A stretch of DNA of 6,395 nt from an uncultured Treponema sp. (GTDB lineage Bacteria > Spirochaetota > Spirochaetia > Treponematales > Treponemataceae), in contig CAMNGY010000095.1 in NCBI GenBank assembly GCA_946538795.1, forward strand, positions 1 through 6,395. Direction: 5' to 3'. Positions 1 through 5,664 of the stretch are shown piece by piece. The notes under the pieces are model-generated. The model saw only the letters and a program-made list of their open reading frames with translations, ran no database searches and was not told the origin of the DNA. Within the stretch, counting starts at the first letter, position 1; each line of letters opens with the position of its first letter. A program made the translations under genes and the position numbers.

Positions 1-697
1 CGTTTATGTCCACGTACACGCACTGCTCGGACTCGGCAATCGCCTTGATGTGGCGGTTCATCTCGGTGAAGTTCGTGCGTCCGCTCGCATCCATGTTGGA
101 AACCAGGGCGATCCTCCTGGACTTGTCGGCAGCCTTGATGCTGGCAATAAGGTCAATGTACTTGATGTCGAACTCAGCGGAGCTCTTCTTGAACAGGTCA
201 TAGTCATCCGCACCGATGTGGATTATGACAGCCTCGGGATTGAGCGGCTCAACCTTGTCGGCGAAGGTCTTCTTTGCGTCCTTGAGGGACAGGTTGTAGA
301 TGCTCCTGTTGTACATCTTGAAGTTGAAGTCGTAGCTCTCCGCTATCTCCGCAACCGGAATCTCCTTGTCGGCGTTGCTGCCGAAAAGAACCACTGCATC
401 GCTCACTTTGTTGTTGACTGTCATAACTTTTACTCTCCTATCTAATGCGCGGTTACGGAAGTAGACCGCAAGATTTACAAGAACTATAACGAGGTTCAGG
501 AAATAAACTGCCAGTACGTAGTTCAACTGATGGTTGATGTACTTTGCCAGTATCCCCGCCACGTAACCAGTTATTATCAAAAGGATGAAAGCCAGGCTTG
601 TTCCTTTTGCCGATCTTGCCTTGTACGCCTTCATGACGTTCAAGGGCCAAGAAAAACCGAAGCAGACGAGCATCGTTGCCTCAAATACCGAACCCAT
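1..697 (-). CDS. PQ-loop/SemiSWEET-like membrane domain fused to SGNH-hydrolase-like domain (partial, C-terminus off the left edge)
   Basis: The reading frame is open without a stop from ATG 697 to the left edge (232 residues visible). Residues about 5-85 form three hydrophobic helices. The first carries SWPLN (P18) followed by a basic stretch and SAKGTS, the pattern of a single PQ-loop repeat as in SemiSWEET-like half transporters. After RNRALDRR (about 81-88) the protein turns soluble. Residues about 99-232 look like an SGNH/GDSL fold: strand AVVLFGSN, YNRSIYNLSL, then IIHIGADDYDLF where block III (GxND) is expected, and a later strand RIALVSN. The usual GDS serine block is not clean and the block III Asn appears as Asp, so activity is doubtful. 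The C-terminal DxxH block would lie beyond the window. The start is backed by GGAGG at 706-710, 8 bases upstream. A second in-frame ATG (M92, position 424) also has an AGGAG upstream. The gene is divergent from the two-component operon. Function is unknown; ligand transport coupled to hydrolysis or binding is only a guess. Confidence 0.75.
   Translation of the reverse strand, partial: MGSVFEATMLVCFGFSWPLNVMKAYKARSAKGTSLAFILLIITGYVAGILAKYINHQLNYVLAVYFLNLVIVLVNLAVYFRNRALDRRVKVMTVNNKVSDAVVLFGSNADKEIPVAEIAESYDFNFKMYNRSIYNLSLKDAKKTFADKVEPLNPEAVIIHIGADDYDLFKKSSAEFDIKYIDLIASIKAADKSRRIALVSNMDASGRTNFTEMNRHIKAIAESEQCVYVDIN
435..439 (-). promoter_or_regulatory. Possible internal ribosome binding site inside the PQ-loop/SGNH gene
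   Basis: AGGAG on the minus strand stands 10 bases before the in-frame ATG at 424, exactly at the junction between membrane helices and soluble domain. It could allow a separate soluble SGNH-like product. It may also be chance, since no stop codon separates the two parts. Confidence 0.35.
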
Positions 698-705
698 ATT
701 TTTTT

Positions 706-710
706 CCTCC
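706..710 (-). promoter_or_regulatory. Ribosome binding site of the PQ-loop/SGNH gene
   Basis: GGAGG on the minus strand lies 8 bases before ATG 697. It decides the start in favour of the fused protein rather than the internal ATG at 424. Confidence 0.7.
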
Positions 711-717
711 GGGGGCG

Positions 718-738
718 GCAGCAAGTTTCCTTTGCTGC
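718..738 (-). promoter_or_regulatory. Hairpin in the 5' leader of the PQ-loop/SGNH gene
   Basis: GCAGCAA (718-724) and TTGCTGC (732-738) are perfect 7-bp arms around a 7-base loop. The hairpin sits between the predicted transcription start (about 757) and the GGAGG at 706-710. There is no T-run directly after it, so it is not a terminator. A role in mRNA stability or translation is possible. Confidence 0.45.
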
Positions 739-763
739 TGTCCTCCTCATTTCTTATGCTTTC

Positions 764-792
764 ATACTAGCACCAGCGAAAAAAAATGACAA
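764..792 (-). promoter_or_regulatory. Sigma-70-type promoter of the PQ-loop/SGNH gene
   Basis: Read leftward: TTGTCA (792-787), a 17-base spacer, TAGTAT (769-764). This matches the consensus at 5/6 and 4/6 positions. The predicted start is about 757, leaving a leader of about 60 bases with a hairpin and a good ribosome binding site. Confidence 0.55.
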
Positions 793-794
793 TT

Positions 795-863
795 TTTTCC
801 AAAGATAAAAAACGCGTTTTGTTATCCCTTCCGCTTTCTTAACTTTCGAAAGCCTTTGGAAAA
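795..863. promoter_or_regulatory. Candidate operator: inverted arms between two divergent promoters
   Basis: TTTTCCAAAG (795-804) and CTTTGGAAAA (854-863) are exact 10-bp inverted repeats. The left arm lies 2 bases from the leftward -35 box (787-792) and the right arm directly touches the rightward -35 box (864-869). Between them are two further perfect palindromes, AAAACGCGTTTT (809-820) and CTTTCGAAAG (843-852). This symmetry suggests binding of a dimeric regulator acting on both genes. The adjacent CitB/DcuR-type regulator is the natural candidate, by inference only. Confidence 0.45.
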
Positions 864-892
864 TTGCAAATGTGCGGGAAATGCTCTATAAT
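864..892 (+). promoter_or_regulatory. Sigma-70-type promoter of the kinase-regulator operon
   Basis: TTGCAA (864-869), a 17-base spacer and a perfect TATAAT (887-892). The predicted start at about 899 lies only about 3 bases before the ATG at 902, so the transcript would be nearly leaderless. Start codons further upstream (GTG 872, ATG 881) would not be transcribed from it. Confidence 0.6.
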
Positions 893-901
893 GGAAGAAA
901 G

Positions 902-2551
902 ATGAAAAGCACGAAATACGCGAAGAAAGGTCCCCTGAATTCCATAAGGCACGAGATGCAGAAGACGCACCTGCTGCTCATCGTCGTCATCACGATTCTC
1001 CTGAGCGTCGGCGGGGCTTACATAAACGTCAACGCGAACGCCCAGGCAGTTGACAAGAGCCTGCTGAACACGGCGGACCTGATTTCCCGCCTCTACGGAT
1101 TCACCAAGAACCTGCCCCGGGACGAGCTGACCGGCTACTTCAACTCCATCTGCACGGAGCTTCACGACATCGACGTCATCTCGATCGTGGGACCGGACAA
1201 CATCAGGGTGTACCACACGAACAACGATTACATCGGCACGCCCTATGGCGGCGTGGTCCCCGACCTGCCCCAGACCGCGCAGGGAGGCCCCACCACATTC
1301 CACGCGGTGGACGAGACCGGACCCTCCGGCCCCCAGCGGCGGACTTACTGCGCTATTTATGACGAGAAGGGCGAGTACGCGGGTTTCATCATGACGATAA
1401 TCCTCAAGACCTCCATACATTCCGCCACGTATAAGACAATCCTGCTTTTCATCGCGGTGACGATTGCGGCCATCATGATCGAGATAGTCATCTCCGGGAC
1501 CCTCTCGCGCAGGATAAAGCAGAGGCTGCACGGCTACGAGCCCGACACTTTCTCTGCCATGTACACGATACGAGATAACATCCTTGAGTCCATCCACGAG
1601 GGTATCGTCGCGATTGACGACGAGAGGAACATCCAGTTCATCAATGGTGTGGCAAAAAAAATACTCGGCTGCGACGAGGAGGGCAAGGACGCCCTCATAA
1701 ACGGCCGGCTCTTTGCCGAGAAATACCTCTTTGACACGGTAGGCACGGGCGAGAGCGTGATGGGCATGCACGAGAAGACCGACGGCGGGACGGAGCTGCT
1801 GATAGACTGCATACCGGTCAAGCAGGGAGGAAGGATAAAGGGTGCTGTGGCCCTCCTGCACGACCGCACGGAATACACCAAGCTGATGGAGGATCTTTCC
1901 GGAACCAAGTACCTGGTTGACTCCATGCGGGCGAACAACCACGACTTCACCAACAAGCTGCACGTCATACTGGGGCTGATTCAGATCGGCGAGTACGACA
2001 AGGCAGTATCTTACATAGAGAACATCTCGATCATACAGCGCGAGACCCTGAGCCGGGTCATGCACTCGGTGGACAACCCTTCCTTCGCGGCCCTGCTCAT
2101 CGGGAAGATTGCCCGCGCGTCGGAGTGCAACGTCAAGTTCATACTCAAGGAGGGCATACGCTTCAAGGACAAGGACATAAAGCTCCCGTCGGAGGCCCTG
2201 GTCACGATTGTCGGCAACCTGATAGACAACGCGCTGGACGCGATGAACATGCAGGTGTCGCTGGGCTCCGCCTTCCCCTCGCTCTCGCGGGAGCTTACCT
2301 TCGGTGTGTTCACCAAGCCCGGCGAGCTTCTCATAACGGTGAAGGACAAGGGCTGCGGCATAGCGGACGACGTAAAGGACAAGGTCTTTGACAACGGCTT
2401 TTCGACCAAGGGCAAGGGGCGCGGCGTGGGCCTGTACCATACCCGTCAGCTGGTGGAAAGCCTGGGCGGGAACATTTCCTTTGAGTCGCAGGTTGGCGTG
2501 GGAACCTGTTTTATGGTAAACTTCCGGCAGGGTCAGGCCGGGGACATTTGA
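902..2551 (+). CDS. CitA/DcuS-family sensor histidine kinase
   Basis: A 549-residue inner-membrane kinase that would autophosphorylate on ligand binding and pass the phosphate to the regulator encoded next. Helix 1 is about 23-43. The periplasmic Cache/PDC-like sensor is about 44-177, with RVYH (R102, H105), the R-x-x-H pattern used for carboxylate binding in DcuS/CitA proteins. Helix 2 is about 178-199 and the PAS domain about 222-325. The Spo0B-type helices contain NNHDFTNKLH with phospho-acceptor H347. The HATPase has N box NLIDNALDA (N443), G1 DKGCGI (482-487), F box FDNGFSTK and G2 GKGRGVGL (504-511). All catalytic boxes are intact and the length is usual for the family. The start at ATG 902 is chosen because upstream GTG 872 and ATG 881 lie before or in the -10 box; ATG 956 would still precede helix 1. 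The ligand cannot be read from sequence, but a di- or tricarboxylate is the family's usual choice. Confidence 0.92.
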   Translation: MKSTKYAKKGPLNSIRHEMQKTHLLLIVVITILLSVGGAYINVNANAQAVDKSLLNTADLISRLYGFTKNLPRDELTGYFNSICTELHDIDVISIVGPDNIRVYHTNNDYIGTPYGGVVPDLPQTAQGGPTTFHAVDETGPSGPQRRTYCAIYDEKGEYAGFIMTIILKTSIHSATYKTILLFIAVTIAAIMIEIVISGTLSRRIKQRLHGYEPDTFSAMYTIRDNILESIHEGIVAIDDERNIQFINGVAKKILGCDEEGKDALINGRLFAEKYLFDTVGTGESVMGMHEKTDGGTELLIDCIPVKQGGRIKGAVALLHDRTEYTKLMEDLSGTKYLVDSMRANNHDFTNKLHVILGLIQIGEYDKAVSYIENISIIQRETLSRVMHSVDNPSFAALLIGKIARASECNVKFILKEGIRFKDKDIKLPSEALVTIVGNLIDNALDAMNMQVSLGSAFPSLSRELTFGVFTKPGELLITVKDKGCGIADDVKDKVFDNGFSTKGKGRGVGLYHTRQLVESLGGNISFESQVGVGTCFMVNFRQGQAGDI

Positions 2552-2593
2552 TCGGGCCGCCGGCACTGAGCCGCAGAAGCCACTGGAGTTTGT

Positions 2594-3328
2594 ATGCCCT
2601 ATAGCGTTTTGATTGTTGAGGACGACCCAATGGTCGCAATGATAAACGAGCAGTATGTCCGCAAGAACAAGCAGTTCAATGTCCTGGGCGCATGCCGGAA
2701 CGGGCAGGAGGCGCTGGACTTTCTGGAGGACAACGCCGCCGACCTGATTATCCTGGACGTGTACATGCCTATCATGGACGGGGTGGAGACGCTCAAGCAG
2801 CTCAGGCAGCGCAAGTGCCCCTCGGATGTCATCATGGTGACTGCGGCCAACGATGCGACGACGCTGGAGAGCACCATGCACCTGGGGGTGTTGGATTACC
2901 TCATAAAGCCCTTCGCATACGAGAGGTTTCAGGTCGCCCTGGAGAAGTTCGAGGCCAAGCGAAAGGCCCTGAGTTCTGCGACCGTCCTGGACCAGAGCTG
3001 CGTGGACAGCATAATCGGAGGTTCCCAGCACGGCGGGAACTCAGGCGGACAGGGCCGGGCCGGAGCAGGGCGCGGGGAGAACGAAGCGGGAAAGGTTTAT
3101 CCCAAGGGCATACAGGAGAAGACCCTCATGCACATCCTCTCATACCTGGAGGAGCAGAAGGGCTGGCTGAACGGGGATGTCATAGCTGAGAACGTGGGGC
3201 TTTCCGCCGTCACCGTCCGCCATTACATGAACTACATCGTCAATACCGGCAAGGCATCCGAGAGCATCAACTATGAAACGGGGGGCCGCCCCTGCGTCCT
3301 GTACCGCTGGAACGACCGGAAAGACTGA
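2594..3328 (+). CDS. CitB/DcuR-family response regulator
   Basis: A 244-residue cytoplasmic transcription regulator and evident partner of the kinase, 42 bases downstream in the same operon. The N-terminal receiver domain (about 4-122) has the acidic cluster VEDD (D10, D11), phospho-acceptor D55 in LIILDVYMP, T83 and K105 in IKPF. GVLDYLIKPF resembles DcuR closely. The C-terminal DNA-binding part (about 169-240) has the family helix-turn-helix (DVIAENVGLSAVTVRHYM, about 195-212) and the terminal GRPCVLYRW motif. A glycine-rich linker (about 142-167) separates the two, longer and more flexible than I would expect. The ribosome binding site TGGAG (2584-2588) lies 5 bases before ATG 2594. It likely activates targets that include its own operon; the inverted arms at 795-863 are a candidate site. 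Confidence 0.92.
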   Translation: MPYSVLIVEDDPMVAMINEQYVRKNKQFNVLGACRNGQEALDFLEDNAADLIILDVYMPIMDGVETLKQLRQRKCPSDVIMVTAANDATTLESTMHLGVLDYLIKPFAYERFQVALEKFEAKRKALSSATVLDQSCVDSIIGGSQHGGNSGGQGRAGAGRGENEAGKVYPKGIQEKTLMHILSYLEEQKGWLNGDVIAENVGLSAVTVRHYMNYIVNTGKASESINYETGGRPCVLYRWNDRKD

Positions 3329-3330
3329 CG

Positions 3331-3377
3331 AAAAAAATTTGCCCCGGCGCATGCCCTGGGCGGGCCGCATTCCGGGC
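3331..3377 (-). terminator. Rho-independent terminator of the lspA operon, in the convergent gap
   Basis: Read leftward, a GC-rich hairpin is followed by a run of seven T after AAA (3340-3331). Its outer stem pairs GCCCGG (3377-3372) with CCGGGGC (3347-3341), one C bulged, and an inner stem pairs GCCC with GGGC. It starts only a few bases after the TAG stop of the 161-residue gene. The same hairpin closes the rightward two-component operon, but no T-run follows it on that strand, so termination there would be weak. Confidence 0.6.
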
Positions 3378-3381
3378 TTTC

Positions 3382-3867
3382 CTAATCTTCCTTCCTGCCG
3401 GCGAAGTCCTCCGGGTTGAGCGGGGTGTAGGTCGCATCCTCCGGGGCAATCGTAACTTCGGGGGTGTTGTCGCCGTAGGCTGTCTGCCCCCAGGTGTCCT
3501 TGTCATCGTCGCCCAGCACGGACTTGGGCAGGTTGGTCTTTGGCTTGGAGGCCTTCTCCTTCGCGTAAATGGCCGCCCCGCGCTTTCCCAGCATACGGGG
3601 GTCCAGCTTGTCCTCCAGATGGAAGCGGGTTATGACCAGATCCATAAGCTTTGCGTAGACGAACATGTCCAGCACTATGCCGCCGATGAAGCACACCGTG
3701 CAGGTTATGGATATGGCGGCAGCCGCGCTTTGCGCCTCCAGTCCCAGTATGTTCTTGATGACAAGCATGGCAAGGACGATCAGGGTTACTACAATCACGA
3801 GGGTCATGACGATGTTCACGACGGTCGCCGCGAGCAGGAACAGCAACGAGAAATTTTTCTTTGTCAT
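3382..3867 (-). CDS. Small membrane protein translationally coupled to lspA
   Basis: A 161-residue protein I do not recognise by name. It has two predicted membrane helices (about 7-37 and 48-75), then a hydrophilic region with KLMDLVITRFHLEDKLDPRM (73-92), a lysine-rich patch (103-115) and an acidic tail rich in D, E, P and T (119-161). Its ATG 3867 overlaps the lspA stop in the sequence ATGA, and AGGAG lies 8 bases upstream inside the lspA end, so it is almost certainly co-translated with lspA. The tight linkage hints at a role near lipoprotein maturation or the envelope, but no domain supports a specific function. It is followed at once by a terminator. Confidence 0.8.
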   Translation of the reverse strand: MTKKNFSLLFLLAATVVNIVMTLVIVVTLIVLAMLVIKNILGLEAQSAAAAISITCTVCFIGGIVLDMFVYAKLMDLVITRFHLEDKLDPRMLGKRGAAIYAKEKASKPKTNLPKSVLGDDDKDTWGQTAYGDNTPEVTIAPEDATYTPLNPEDFAGRKED

Positions 3868-4427
3868 ACAGATGTCTCCTGTGAGTTTTGCTTATGGTCA
3901 TTCTCGCCCTTCATCTGGAGCAGGAACGACAGCACGAAAAGGATTCCGCAGACGACGACAGCGGAGTCCGCCACGTTGAACGTGGGCCAGCGTTCCAGCC
4001 CGAACAGGCCGAAGAAATAGCAGTCAATGAAGTCCACGACTCCGTCCGGCCTGAAGAACCGGTCAATCAGGTTTCCCAGGCCGCCGCCCAGGATGCCGCA
4101 GATGGACCAGCGCTGCAAGGATGTGAATTCGTTGTTCCTGAAGTACACGACGAACACGAGGACTATAATGGCGAGGGGCAGGATGGAGAAGAGCAGCCTT
4201 CTGGCCTCGTCCGGGAGCCCTGAACCAAGGCTGAACGCGACGGCCTTGTTCCTGACATGAATCAGGCGGATAAAATCGCCTGCCACCGGGATGACGGCAC
4301 CGTCTCGGAGAAGGGAATACATAGGGATGAAACGGACGACCAGCGCCTTGGTCAGCTGGTCCAGCAGGATTACGAGGGCTGTCAGGGCCAGCGGGAACAG
4401 CTTTTTTAAAATGGGCTTTTCAAGCAT
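3864..4427 (-). CDS. lspA: Lipoprotein signal peptidase (signal peptidase II)
   Basis: Inner-membrane aspartyl protease that removes the signal peptide from diacylglyceryl-modified prolipoproteins, just before the lipidated cysteine. The protein is 187 residues from ATG 4427, with four predicted helices and the family boxes in order: LLDQLTK (D23, T26, K27), RNKAVAFS (N60; the usual glycine of NxGAAF is alanine), GGLGNLIDR (about 115-123), GVVDF with catalytic D132, and FNVADSAV with catalytic D154. The longer in-frame start at ATG 4478 adds 17 polar residues. I prefer 4427 because a strong promoter (4434-4462) would start transcription at that A. No Shine-Dalgarno sequence precedes either start. 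The gene overlaps the 161-residue gene by 4 bases. Confidence 0.93.
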   Translation of the reverse strand: MLEKPILKKLFPLALTALVILLDQLTKALVVRFIPMYSLLRDGAVIPVAGDFIRLIHVRNKAVAFSLGSGLPDEARRLLFSILPLAIIVLVFVVYFRNNEFTSLQRWSICGILGGGLGNLIDRFFRPDGVVDFIDCYFFGLFGLERWPTFNVADSAVVVCGILFVLSFLLQMKGENDHKQNSQETSV

Positions 4428-4433
4428 AGGGGA

Positions 4434-4462
4434 AGTATAGCGAACTTTCCGGGGAGTTTCAA
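4434..4462 (-). promoter_or_regulatory. lspA: Sigma-70-type promoter of lspA, predicted leaderless
   Basis: Read leftward: TTGAAA (4462-4457), a 17-base spacer, TATACT (4439-4434). Only 6 bases separate the -10 box from ATG 4427, so the expected start nucleotide is the A of the start codon. Confidence 0.6.
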
Positions 4463-4526
4463 CGGTGTCCGGCCTCATTCATCCGCATCAGGCTGGCTCC
4501 TGCCCGGTTCTTGCCCGCGCCTTCAT

Positions 4527-5561
4527 TTACGGTTGTTTACCCCCGGCTATCATCTGCTCCAGCACGGAAGCCATCCTGTTGGACGTGTACATCGCTCCGT
4601 CGCGGGGGAAGCCCAGTATGGAGGCCAGGAGCGGGTTGGTCTGTTCCACGGGGCCCCAGCCCGGTGTCTTGTAGTCGTTGATGTTCGCTATGTCAAAGCA
4701 GCGTCCCACCCGTTCGTCCTGCCATATAAGCGAAATGTACAGATCCGTGGGAAGGCCGTCGCCCACTAGGATCAGTTTTTCGTCCGAGGGAAGAAGTTCC
4801 GTCATGCAGCGGAACATGTCCGTGAAAAGCTTTTCTTTTTTCTGCTCGCACCATTCCTTGTAGGCGGGGCTGTCTGTCAGCCGCCCCCTGACGAAAGAGA
4901 AGCGCTTCGTTTCCCGGCGGTATGCCAGGCTGTCCCGGGGCATTACGTCGCCCGAATAGAAGTCCGCTCCGTATACCGTGTAGCCGTCACGTGCCAGCTT
5001 TGCCAGGAAAGGCTCGTACAGTTCCACCGTGGCACACTCTGACGGGAGGAAGAGGATGGTTCCCTTTTTCCCCTGGCCGCTTTCGGCTGGCATGTAGCTT
5101 GTCAGATCCAGCGTCTTCTGTTCCTGGGGGGAATCGCTTTCCCTGAAGCCGTCCGTCATGTTTCCGCACAGGCGCGAGACCTGTTTTTCCACTCCCAGTT
5201 TATGCAAATCCGTGCGTACAGGGCGGAAATAGAAGACAAACAGGATTGCGACCGCCAGCAGCAGGCAGTTGAAGGATGATATCAGAAGGAAGAGGGGGCT
5301 GTAGTGGTCTATTATCAGGTTCTCGTTCAGACGCAGGAGCGCCCTGAAATTCCAGATGAAGACCCAGAGCGACAGCAGCAGGACGAGGATTTCCTGCATC
5401 CACACGCCCCATGCCAGGAAACTGAGGCTGGCGCACACCAGGGCTGTCAGGGGGGCGATGGAAAGAGGATCCTTCCGCTCCGAACGTATGAAAAAAACGC
5501 GGGCCGAAGATAGCAGTAAAATGAAAAGAATCGTCAGCTCTCCGAGTGTCTGCTGCTTCAT
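4527..5561 (-). CDS. Membrane-anchored protein with degenerate alpha/beta-hydrolase-like domain
   Basis: A 344-residue protein with no name I can assign. The N-terminal third has about four membrane helices (7-26, 35-53, 55-71, 88-112). A charged linker (113-165) leads to a soluble domain. There, GTILFLPSE (167-175) followed by EPFLAKLARDGYTVYGADFYSG (183-204) resembles the first strands and oxyanion region of an alpha/beta hydrolase. LILVGDGLPTDLY (263-275) sits where the nucleophile elbow (GxSxG) belongs, but has no serine at that place. Either the domain is catalytically dead or the resemblance is superficial. It is transcribed leftward from its own promoter (5568-5596) ahead of lspA, with a gap of about 100 bases and no clear terminator between. 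No Shine-Dalgarno precedes ATG 5561. Confidence 0.8.
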   Translation of the reverse strand: MKQQTLGELTILFILLLSSARVFFIRSERKDPLSIAPLTALVCASLSFLAWGVWMQEILVLLLSLWVFIWNFRALLRLNENLIIDHYSPLFLLISSFNCLLLAVAILFVFYFRPVRTDLHKLGVEKQVSRLCGNMTDGFRESDSPQEQKTLDLTSYMPAESGQGKKGTILFLPSECATVELYEPFLAKLARDGYTVYGADFYSGDVMPRDSLAYRRETKRFSFVRGRLTDSPAYKEWCEQKKEKLFTDMFRCMTELLPSDEKLILVGDGLPTDLYISLIWQDERVGRCFDIANINDYKTPGWGPVEQTNPLLASILGFPRDGAMYTSNRMASVLEQMIAGGKQP

Positions 5562-5567
5562 TGCGAC

Positions 5568-5596
5568 AGTATACCGTAAAACGCGGCTTTTGCCTA
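5568..5596 (-). promoter_or_regulatory. Promoter of the 344-residue gene, predicted leaderless
   Basis: Read leftward: TAGGCA (5596-5591, 4/6 to consensus), a 17-base spacer, TATACT (5573-5568), then 6 bases to ATG 5561. The geometry is the same as at lspA. The -10 box lies within the near-palindrome ACAGTATACCGT (5566-5577). Confidence 0.5.
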
Positions 5597-5631
5597 TTGC
5601 CGTGGCATGATTGATGTGGTGCTATTGATGT

Positions 5632-5664
5632 GGAGGGGCGGAATTCATGCCGAAAATATATTGA
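5632..5664 (+). CDS. Five-codon mini-ORF with strong ribosome binding site, coupled to the next gene
   Basis: GGAGG (5632-5636) lies 10 bases before ATG 5647, which opens the mini-ORF MPKIY (5647-5661, stop TGA 5662-5664). The stop overlaps the ATG of the exported-protein gene in TGATG. The downstream gene has no ribosome binding site of its own, so ribosomes may be loaded at the mini-ORF and reinitiate. The interval given includes the binding site. It could be chance. Confidence 0.4.
   Translation, partial: GGAEFMPKIY

Noticed and set aside
50..445. Open frame of 131 codons on the + strand
   Set aside because: It is antisense to the PQ-loop/SGNH gene, which has a binding site, a promoter and recognisable domains.
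872..901. Upstream GTG/ATG starts for the kinase
   Set aside because: They fall in or before the -10 box of a near-consensus promoter, have no binding site, and add nothing recognisable to the protein.
839..3031. Very long open frame on the minus strand (730 codons) opposite the kinase and regulator
   Set aside because: It lies antisense to two genes with complete catalytic motifs. Its translation is low-complexity (V, L, R, H rich) with no domain, as expected from third-position GC bias.
4479..4526. Terminator between the 344-residue gene and lspA
   Set aside because: Only tiny imperfect stems and no T-run are seen, so read-through into lspA is possible.
5657..5662. TATATT as a -10 box for the exported-protein gene
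   Set aside because: It ends one base before the ATG, so transcription would start inside the gene, and no -35 box lies at the right distance.
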